Assembly (NCBI GenBank): GCA_903875815.1
Contig: CAIQXR010000271.1
Coordinates: 1-12,766, forward strand
Source of the DNA: an uncultured Actinomycetes bacterium
GTDB lineage: Bacteria > Actinomycetota > Actinomycetes > Nanopelagicales > Nanopelagicaceae
DNA length: 12,766 bases
Direction of reading: 5' to 3'
The position numbers were made by a program, and so were the translations under genes. The notes below the pieces were generated by a model. It was not told the DNA's origin, did no database searches, and saw nothing but the letters and a program-made list of their open reading frames with translations. Shown here piece after piece: positions 7,302-12,236 of this stretch (position 1 is its first letter; every line of letters starts with the position of its first letter).

Positions 7302-8801
7302 ATGATTGATCTCGAAGATGGGGATGCAAACGAGTATTACGACGATCCCTCAGTGGCGCCAGCGAAGAGAAAGTTCCTTGGGCCAATATTCGCTATTTTA
7401 GTTCTACTCGCCGGAGGACTATTTGTAAAAACTACTTTAGCCGCCAACATCACTCTTAATTCGGTTAATGCAACAGAATTTGGTCAAGGAGTGGCATTCA
7501 CAACTGCATGTTCAGGCGCAAATCAAATCACCCTCACTCCGAGTTCAACATTTTCCAATTCAAGTAGTGCTGGAACGTTCTACTTCAATAAAGTTACGGT
7601 CTCGGGAATTCCATCCAGCTGTTACGGCAGTGATTTCACCATTAACGCATACAACAACGGCTCTAGCACTCCGCTCGCTTTATATAACGGCAGTTCCACC
7701 AATATTCTGGTTCTAGATAATAACGGTACGTTTTATGGTTCGTTATCAGAAATAGGACTTACTGTAACTACGAATTCCTCATCGTCTTTTTCGGCGATTT
7801 TTAATTCTCCTGTTGCGGCATCAACTACTACTTACAAATTGACGATTCAAAGCGGTCCAAACACAATCACTCTGAGTTGTACTCAAACTGCAACTCAATG
7901 CACGTGGACTACTCAAACGTCTGCAGGCAGTCCAACTTGGAACGCAATCGCGACAAGTAGTGATGGCACCCATTTGGCTGCAGCTGTCTATAGTGGAGAT
8001 ATATTTACTTCTTCAAATTCTGGACAGACGTGGACAGACCATGCTTTTGGTGCGAACTACTATTGGGAAGCGATAGCTTCAAATAGCAGTGGTTCCGAAA
8101 TTGTTGCGGTTGGTCAAGGCTCGGCCGGAGTTCAGATATCTACGGATTATGGAAGCACGTGGAACGCTATGTCGCTTTCCTGTTCGTTGCCGCTCTCCGT
8201 TGGAGTGAGCTCAGATGGAACTCACATCGTCGTCGGATGCGGTAATGGTGGGAACGTTGCATACACGGCGAATTCTGGAAGTACTTGGAATTATTGGGCA
8301 CCACCTGTTCAGTGGGCAGCCTGGGTTGCGGTAAGCGCGGATGGGACGCATATTGCTGTAGCAACAGGGCAACAAGGTGGCAATAGAACTGGACCGATTT
8401 ACACTTCCAGTAATTTCGGTGCATCTTTCATAACTCAAACTGGTTCTGGTAACCACTATTGGCGGGGAATCAGTGAAAGCGGCGACGGTAGTCGCATTGT
8501 TGCGACTGCATACGATGCTGGCCTCTTTACATCGTCAGATGGAGGAAGCACTTGGAGCAATCCCTCCGGAGCTTTTGGTGGCAATAGTGGAGCCGTAATC
8601 AGCAGCTCTGGGTCGACCATCGCAGCGGTAATTCCAAATTCAGGACTCTATATTTCAAACGATTTTGGAGTGAATTTCACCGCTCAAACAGCGCTGAATG
8701 GTTTGAACTTCGCTGGATATCAGCCAGGTATTTGTATAACCCCGGACGGTTCAAAAATTGCAACGGTCGTCTCAGCGGGCGCCATCTATACAGGTCAGTG
8801 A
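7302..8801 (+). CDS. membrane-anchored surface protein with C-terminal Asp-box (BNR-type) beta-propeller
   Basis: Product not assigned to a named family. From the ATG at 7302 it has 499 residues. Residues 1-24 are an acidic then basic cytoplasmic tail (EDGDANEYYDD, then AKRK), 25-43 a single membrane segment, and the rest is predicted outside; cleavage after the Ala residues at 47-48 is possible. Residues 48-200 are a Ser/Thr/Asn-rich region beginning ANITLNSVNATEFGQG, with cysteines at 70 and 107; similar N-termini are, to my recollection, common in acI surface proteins. From about 205 the chain repeats every 41-47 residues with Asp-box motifs: SSNSGQTW 237, STDYGSTW 280, TANSGSTW 322, SSNFGASF 369, SSDGGSTW 411 and SNDFGVNF 452, each preceded by an SxDGTxIAxA strand pair. 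A seventh unit ends the protein and SAGSPTW at 207-213 could complete it. Such propellers bind glycans or proteins; catalytic sialidase residues were not recognised. The gene is visibly AT-richer than its neighbours, stands alone between ispE and tRNA-Gln, and may be O-mannosylated (inference). Confidence 0.8.
   Translation: MIDLEDGDANEYYDDPSVAPAKRKFLGPIFAILVLLAGGLFVKTTLAANITLNSVNATEFGQGVAFTTACSGANQITLTPSSTFSNSSSAGTFYFNKVTVSGIPSSCYGSDFTINAYNNGSSTPLALYNGSSTNILVLDNNGTFYGSLSEIGLTVTTNSSSSFSAIFNSPVAASTTTYKLTIQSGPNTITLSCTQTATQCTWTTQTSAGSPTWNAIATSSDGTHLAAAVYSGDIFTSSNSGQTWTDHAFGANYYWEAIASNSSGSEIVAVGQGSAGVQISTDYGSTWNAMSLSCSLPLSVGVSSDGTHIVVGCGNGGNVAYTANSGSTWNYWAPPVQWAAWVAVSADGTHIAVATGQQGGNRTGPIYTSSNFGASFITQTGSGNHYWRGISESGDGSRIVATAYDAGLFTSSDGGSTWSNPSGAFGGNSGAVISSSGSTIAAVIPNSGLYISNDFGVNFTAQTALNGLNFAGYQPGICITPDGSKIATVVSAGAIYTGQ
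7923..8798 (+). repeat. seven-unit protein repeat (beta-propeller blades) within the surface protein
   Basis: This stretch encodes residues about 208-499 of the surface protein. Six Asp-box motifs start at residues 237, 280, 322, 369, 411 and 452, a period of 41-47 residues, and seven SxDG-hydrophobic strand pairs precede or follow them. The DNA copies have diverged and do not form a simple nucleotide tandem repeat. Confidence 0.7.
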
Positions 8802-8804
8802 TTC

Positions 8805-8824
8805 CAGGGGCCAGACACCCCCTG
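8805..8824 (+). terminator. GC-rich hairpin after the surface-protein gene, possible terminator
   Basis: CAGGGG (8805-8810) pairs perfectly with CCCCTG (8819-8824) around an 8-nt loop, four bases after the stop codon. There is no T-tract behind it, so it is at best a weak intrinsic terminator or an mRNA 3'-end stabiliser. Confidence 0.35.
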
Positions 8825-8837
8825 TGAGGCAGGCAGT

Positions 8838-8867
8838 TTGGCAGTATCTAGCCCGATAGGGGACAAT
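8838..8867 (+). promoter_or_regulatory. candidate promoter of tRNA-Gln (TTGGCA - 18 bp - GACAAT)
   Basis: TTGGCA (8838-8843) and GACAAT (8862-8867) are separated by 18 bp, and 6 nt then lead to the first base of the tRNA at 8874. Spacing is right for transcription starting at or close to the mature 5' end. The -10 first base is G instead of T. Confidence 0.4.
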
Positions 8868-8873
8868 TCAGGT

Positions 8874-8948
8874 TCCGCCATTGTGTAGTGGCTAGCACAT
8901 GGGCCTTTGAAGCCCAGGGTCCAGGATCGATACCTGGTGGCGGAGCCA
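8874..8948 (+). tRNA. tRNA-Gln, anticodon UUG (reads CAA), CCA encoded
   Basis: A complete 75-nt cloverleaf. Acceptor TCCGCCA (8874-8880) pairs perfectly with TGGCGGA (8938-8944), followed by discriminator G and a genomically encoded CCA (8946-8948). The D arm has GTG/CAC pairing around a loop with GG. The anticodon stem TGGGC/GCCCA encloses the loop CTTTGAA, giving anticodon TTG at 34-36. The variable loop has 4 nt. The T stem CCAGG/CCTGG is perfect, but its loop is ATCGATA, so position 54 is A rather than the usual T, while T55, C56 and A58 are kept. It lies 45 bp before glmU and may be co-transcribed with it. Confidence 0.95.
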
Positions 8949-8983
8949 AGTAGTGCCCCGTAGGATTCCCAGTATCGAGAGTC

Positions 8984-8988
8984 AGGAG
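8984..8988 (+). promoter_or_regulatory. Shine-Dalgarno of glmU, fixes a TTG start
   Basis: AGGAG ends 5 nt before TTG at 8994. No in-frame ATG or GTG is well placed here, and the protein starting at the TTG begins with the normal GlmU N-terminus. Confidence 0.7.
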
Positions 8989-8993
8989 CGGAG

Positions 8994-10454
8994 TTGTCCC
9001 AGAAGCTAGATGTAGCGATCGTGCTCGCTGCTGGCGAGGGCACACGCATGAAATCTGGCACGGCCAAAGTCCTCCACTCCATCGCCGGTCGCACCTTAGT
9101 CGGCCACGTTATTGAGGCAGTTAACGCTCTTGCCCCTTCCGAACTCCGAGTCGTTGTCGGCTCATCTCGTGAAGCAGTCGAAGCGCATATCAACGAAATT
9201 GCGCCACAAGCGAAGGCAATTTTCCAAGCAGAGCGCAATGGCACTGGCCACGCAGTTCAACTCGCACTCGTTGGTGCTCCCACATCGGGAAGTGTTCTCG
9301 TAGTCGCTGGCGATACGCCACTGCTGAACCCATTGACGTTGAAAGAGTTTCTGGCCGCTCACCATGAAGCGGGTAATGAAGTTTCTGTGCTCACCGCTCA
9401 ACTCCCCGACCCAAAAGGTTATGGTCGAATCATCCGCGATGAAGATGGCTCCATCCTTCGGATTGTGGAAGAGCGCGATGCCGATGATTTCGAAAAAGCG
9501 ATCGATGAGATCAATACCGGCGTCTATCTCTTCGATATCGCTGCGCTCGCCAAGTCGGTCGCGCAAATTACTAATAAGAATTCTCAAGGCGAGCTCTATC
9601 TCACCGATGTCATCGCATTAATTAAAGCATCTTCAAATAAAGCAGCAGCGATTCTGTCTTATGACTACACCGAGACGCTCGGCATTAACGATCGTGCCCA
9701 ACTCGCTGAGTGCGCCGCTTATATGCGTGAGCGGATCAATGAGGCTCATATGAAATCAGGCGTAGCGATTATCGATCCCACCACCACGTGGATCGATGCC
9801 ACTGTCACCATTGTTCCGGATGCAACTATCTATCCAGGGTCCTGGTTGACTGGATCAACATCTATCGCCGCTGGCGCCGTCGTTGGACCACGAACCACGT
9901 TGAATAACGTTCACGTAGGTGCAGGCGCATCTGTCATCGAATCTCATTGCAGCGATTCCACCATTGCAGCGAAAGCGACAGTGGGTCCCTTCTCGTTCTT
10001 GCGTCCAGGCACTTCACTCGGCGAGGGTGCTAAAGCGGGCGCATATGTAGAGATTAAGAATTCGAGCATTGGCGAGGGCTCCAAAGTCCCTCATCTTTCT
10101 TATGTCGGGGATGCCACGATCGGCACCGGCAGCAATATTGGCGCCGCTACCATCTTTGTTAATTACGATGGCGTAGCAAAGCACCAGACTGTGGTCGGCA
10201 ATGATGTCCGAATTGGCAGTGATTCCATGCTGGTCGCCCCCGTCACTATTGGCGACGGCGCCTACACCGCAGCCGGATCAGTAATTACTGAAAATGTTCC
10301 CGCGGGTTCGATTGCAGTTGCCCGTGCCAAGCAGCGAAATATCTTAGGCTGGGTCCTGCGCAAGCGGTCCGGAACTAAGTCAGCAGAATCAGCGATCAAA
10401 GCTGGTGCATCTCTTAATTCTTCCGACTCAACTCACGAACAAGCCACGCAGTAA
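8994..10454 (+). CDS. glmU: bifunctional N-acetylglucosamine-1-phosphate uridyltransferase / glucosamine-1-phosphate acetyltransferase GlmU
   Basis: A 486-residue two-domain cytoplasmic enzyme making UDP-GlcNAc, the precursor of peptidoglycan and other amino-sugar polymers. The N-terminal uridyltransferase has LAAGEGTRMKS (11-21), GTGHA (83-87), the metal aspartate D107 in AGDTPLL, GYGR (142-145), NTGVYLF (174-180) and NSQGELYLTD (196-205). The C-terminal acetyltransferase is a left-handed beta-helix of hexapeptide repeats from about 255, with R337 in LRPG, K355, the catalytic histidine H367 in PHLSYVGDA, and the NIGAATI and NYDG motifs. A hydrophilic tail of about 30 residues follows, as is common in Actinobacteria. 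The start is a TTG with a good Shine-Dalgarno 5 nt away; it gives MSQKLDVAIVLAAGEG, a normal N-terminus. prs follows after 24 bp, so the two envelope/nucleotide precursor genes probably form an operon. Confidence 0.96.
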   Translation: MSQKLDVAIVLAAGEGTRMKSGTAKVLHSIAGRTLVGHVIEAVNALAPSELRVVVGSSREAVEAHINEIAPQAKAIFQAERNGTGHAVQLALVGAPTSGSVLVVAGDTPLLNPLTLKEFLAAHHEAGNEVSVLTAQLPDPKGYGRIIRDEDGSILRIVEERDADDFEKAIDEINTGVYLFDIAALAKSVAQITNKNSQGELYLTDVIALIKASSNKAAAILSYDYTETLGINDRAQLAECAAYMRERINEAHMKSGVAIIDPTTTWIDATVTIVPDATIYPGSWLTGSTSIAAGAVVGPRTTLNNVHVGAGASVIESHCSDSTIAAKATVGPFSFLRPGTSLGEGAKAGAYVEIKNSSIGEGSKVPHLSYVGDATIGTGSNIGAATIFVNYDGVAKHQTVVGNDVRIGSDSMLVAPVTIGDGAYTAAGSVITENVPAGSIAVARAKQRNILGWVLRKRSGTKSAESAIKAGASLNSSDSTHEQATQ

Positions 10455-10463
10455 TACGAACCT

Positions 10464-10470
10464 AGGGGAG
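10464..10470 (+). promoter_or_regulatory. Shine-Dalgarno of prs
   Basis: AGGGGAG ends 8 nt before the prs ATG at 10479. It is one of only three clear ribosome-binding sites in the window. Confidence 0.7.
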
Positions 10471-10478
10471 CCAACGAT

Positions 10479-11459
10479 ATGAGCGAACTACGCCTTTCAT
10501 CAGAAAAGCGGTTACGCATTTTTTCTGGTCGTGGTTATCCAGAGCTCGCCGAGCAAGTCGCTGAAGAACTCGGTATCCCCGTAACTCCTACTTCGGCTTA
10601 TGACTTTGCTAATGGTGAAATCTTTGTTCGCTTCGAAGAGAGCGTTCGCGGAAGCGATGCCTTCGTCATTCAGAGCCATGCTGCGCCAGTAAACAAGCAG
10701 ATCATGGAGCAGTTGATCATGGTCGATGCCCTTAAGCGCGCATCTGCTAAGCGCATCACTGTTGTTGCACCGTTTTATGGCTATGCCCGCCAAGATAAGA
10801 AGCATCGTGGCCGCGAGCCAATTTCTGCTCGATTGATGGCGGATCTCTTCAAGACTGCTGGCGCCGATCGCCTGATGGTTGTCGATCTCCATACCTCACA
10901 GATTCAAGGATTCTTCGATGGTCCTGTAGATCATCTCTTCGCACTTCCGATTCTCACCAACTATGTGGGAAGCAAAGTCGATCGCTCAGAGCTCACTATC
11001 GTCTCACCAGATTCCGGTCGCGTTCGCGTTGCCGAACGTTGGTCAGATTTGCTCGGTGGTTGCCCGATTGCCTTTATTCACAAGACTCGCGATCCACGTA
11101 TTCCCAATGAATCAGTGACTGGCCGCGTCGTTGGTGAAGTCAAGGGACGCACGTGCGTGGTTATCGATGACATGATCGATACCGCTGGCACGATTAGCAA
11201 GGCAGTAGATGCACTGATGGAAGCGGGCGCTAAGAGCGTCATCATCGCTGCAACTCACGCAGTACTTTCTGGCCCAGCAATCGAGCGCCTCAAAGCCTGC
11301 AAGGCGACCGAAGTAGTAGTCACCGATACCCTGCCTATCTCTGATGAGAAGCGTTGGGATGGGCTCACCGTTCTTCCGATTGCGCCACTTCTTGCACGCG
11401 CAATTCGTGAAGTATTTGAAGATGGCTCAGTCACGAGCCTCTTCGACGGACACAGCTAA
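10479..11459 (+). CDS. prs: ribose-phosphate pyrophosphokinase (PRPP synthetase)
   Basis: A 326-residue class I PRPP synthetase that transfers pyrophosphate from ATP to ribose 5-phosphate; PRPP feeds purine, pyrimidine, His and Trp synthesis and, in Actinobacteria, arabinose donors. Visible motifs: FSGRGYPELA near the N-terminus, the FANGEIFVRFEESVRG segment (43-58), the flexible catalytic loop RQDKKHRGREP (104-114), the metal-binding DLHTSQIQGFF (136-146), and the PRPP-binding loop VVIDDMIDTAGT (227-238). Length is normal. It lies 24 bp after glmU, the same glmU-prs pairing seen in mycobacteria, with its own strong Shine-Dalgarno. The TetR gene starts 19 bp beyond its stop codon. Confidence 0.97.
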   Translation: MSELRLSSEKRLRIFSGRGYPELAEQVAEELGIPVTPTSAYDFANGEIFVRFEESVRGSDAFVIQSHAAPVNKQIMEQLIMVDALKRASAKRITVVAPFYGYARQDKKHRGREPISARLMADLFKTAGADRLMVVDLHTSQIQGFFDGPVDHLFALPILTNYVGSKVDRSELTIVSPDSGRVRVAERWSDLLGGCPIAFIHKTRDPRIPNESVTGRVVGEVKGRTCVVIDDMIDTAGTISKAVDALMEAGAKSVIIAATHAVLSGPAIERLKACKATEVVVTDTLPISDEKRWDGLTVLPIAPLLARAIREVFEDGSVTSLFDGHS

Positions 11460-11464
11460 AGATT

Positions 11465-11470
11465 TACCAT
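11465..11470 (+). promoter_or_regulatory. candidate -10 element (TACCAT) of the TetR gene
   Basis: TACCAT ends 8 nt before the GTG at 11479 and there is no Shine-Dalgarno before that codon or before the in-frame ATGs at 11485 and 11491. It supports, weakly, a leaderless start at or near the GTG. Confidence 0.3.
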
Positions 11471-11478
11471 AGAACGAC

Positions 11479-12090
11479 GTGACTATGAATATGCTCCACC
11501 CCACCAAGCAAGCGTTGATTTCTACTGTTGTCACTTTGCTTGATTCCAAAGGCCCAGAAGAAATTAATAGCGATGAAGTTCTGGAAATTTCTGGAATTTC
11601 AAAAGGCTCGCTCTATCACCACTTCCAAGATTTCTCGGAACTCATCGAGAAGGCGCTAATTTTTCGCTTTGCTAGTTTCGTTGATTCATCGGTAGAGATG
11701 TTGAAGAAGGTAATCACTACTTCTAAATCTCGCGAGGAATTGTTGACTTCGCTGAAGCACGTGACGCGCGTAACGCAATCACCTGAGATGAAGAGCAATC
11801 GCATTGAGCGCATCTCTGCAATTTCATCGGCAATGCGCACTGAGCGAATGGCAGATGCGCTGGGCGTTGAACAGGAACGGCTTACCCAAGCCCTTGCTGA
11901 TCTTTATCGCGAAAGCCAAGAACGTGGCTGGGGCGATCCGAAGATCGATCCCCGGGTCGTAGGCGTCATGGTCCAGTCCTACACAATTGGCAAAGTGGTC
12001 GATGACTTCACACCTGAACATATGGATGGCGAGAAGTGGTCCGCCGTCATTGATGAAGTCCTCGAGACGGTCTTCTTTCCAGCTAAATAG
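11479..12090 (+). CDS. TetR/AcrR-family transcriptional regulator
   Basis: A 203-residue, mostly helical DNA-binding protein. The N-terminal helix-turn-helix covers about residues 14-60; the recognition region reads GISKGSLYHHFQDFSELI (39-56), the classic TetR pattern of a Gly-x-Leu-Tyr-x-His-Phe turn. The remaining 140 residues form the ligand-binding/dimerisation part, whose ligand cannot be predicted. Start is uncertain: GTG at 11479 (used here), ATG at 11485 or ATG at 11491; none has a Shine-Dalgarno, and the HTH is unaffected. It lies 19 bp after prs. A TetR gene near glmU/prs is common in Actinobacteria (Rv1019 in M. tuberculosis), so a conserved but poorly understood regulator is likely; its target could be its own gene, neighbouring genes or rplY (inference). 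It ends just before the structured rplY leader. Confidence 0.85.
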   Translation: MTMNMLHPTKQALISTVVTLLDSKGPEEINSDEVLEISGISKGSLYHHFQDFSELIEKALIFRFASFVDSSVEMLKKVITTSKSREELLTSLKHVTRVTQSPEMKSNRIERISAISSAMRTERMADALGVEQERLTQALADLYRESQERGWGDPKIDPRVVGVMVQSYTIGKVVDDFTPEHMDGEKWSAVIDEVLETVFFPAK

Positions 12091-12092
12091 TC

Positions 12093-12123
12093 CCTAGCGG
12101 CTCCATAGTCCCCACCCGCTGGG
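12093..12123 (+). terminator. hairpin directly after tetR (CCTAGCGG / CCGCTGGG)
   Basis: CCTAGCGG (12093-12100) pairs with CCGCTGGG (12116-12123), 8 bp with one G-U, around a 15-nt loop, 2 nt after the tetR stop. No T-tract follows (ATTTG only). It may protect the tetR 3' end, act as a weak terminator, or be the first element of the rplY leader. Confidence 0.4.
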
Positions 12124-12159
12124 ATTTGCCCCATCCAACCCTCTCGGGTTACTCTTCAA

Positions 12160-12182
12160 CCTCGTTCCGGCGAGGGGTTTTT
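12160..12182 (+). terminator. intrinsic terminator or attenuator between tetR and rplY
   Basis: The stem CCTCG-TTCCGG-CGAGG, extendable by AA/TT across a two-G bulge to 7 bp, is followed by GG and five T residues (12178-12182). It could simply end the glmU-prs-tetR transcript, or attenuate read-through into rplY. Its 3' GGGTT can alternatively pair with AACCC at 12185-12189, which would disrupt it. Confidence 0.55.
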
Positions 12183-12223
12183 CTAACCCGTAATCGACGG
12201 GTTGCTCTCCTGGGACGTTTATG

Positions 12224-12228
12224 AGGAG
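12224..12228 (+). promoter_or_regulatory. Shine-Dalgarno of rplY, inside a 7-bp hairpin
   Basis: AGGAG ends 8 nt before the rplY ATG at 12237, an ideal distance. All five bases lie in the 3' arm of the hairpin at 12205-12230, so the ribosome-binding site is predicted to be closed unless the hairpin is opened. Confidence 0.7.
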
Positions 12229-12236
12229 AGATTTAA

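Larger units (their letters stand above)
12137..12236 (+). promoter_or_regulatory. structured 5' leader of rplY, candidate cis-regulatory RNA
   Basis: Four perfect or near-perfect hairpins follow one another. B: AACCC (12137-12141) / GGGTT (12146-12150), loop TCTC. C: CCTCG (12160-12164) / CGAGG (12171-12175) followed by a T-tract. D: AACCCGT (12185-12191) / ACGGGTT (12197-12203), 5-nt loop. E: CTCTCCT (12205-12211) / AGGAGAG (12224-12230), 12-nt loop, holding the Shine-Dalgarno. The AACCC and GGGTT segments recur in B, at the base of C and in D, so alternative pairings are possible: GGGTT at 12175-12179 or 12146-12150 with AACCC at 12185-12189. This is the layout expected of an attenuator plus translational switch, fitting autoregulation by a ribosomal protein. 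No named RNA family was recognised. Confidence 0.55.

Noticed and set aside
7302..8801. active sialidase (neuraminidase) assignment for the Asp-box protein
   Set aside because: Asp boxes are present but no RIP motif, arginine triad or Tyr/Glu nucleophile pair could be identified, so only the fold is claimed.
8874..8948. tRNA-Gln as an integration (att) site for a mobile element
   Set aside because: No second copy of the tRNA 3' end, no integrase, and the downstream gene is glmU at a normal distance.
8795..9244. 149-codon minus-strand open frame
   Set aside because: It runs across the tRNA-Gln and the start of glmU on the opposite strand and its protein resembles no family; it is an antisense shadow.
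9162..9587. 141-codon minus-strand open frame inside glmU
   Set aside because: Wholly antisense to the conserved uridyltransferase domain; no promoter, no recognisable protein.
10512..10892. 126-codon minus-strand open frame inside prs
   Set aside because: Antisense to a highly conserved coding region; composition follows the codon bias of prs read in reverse.
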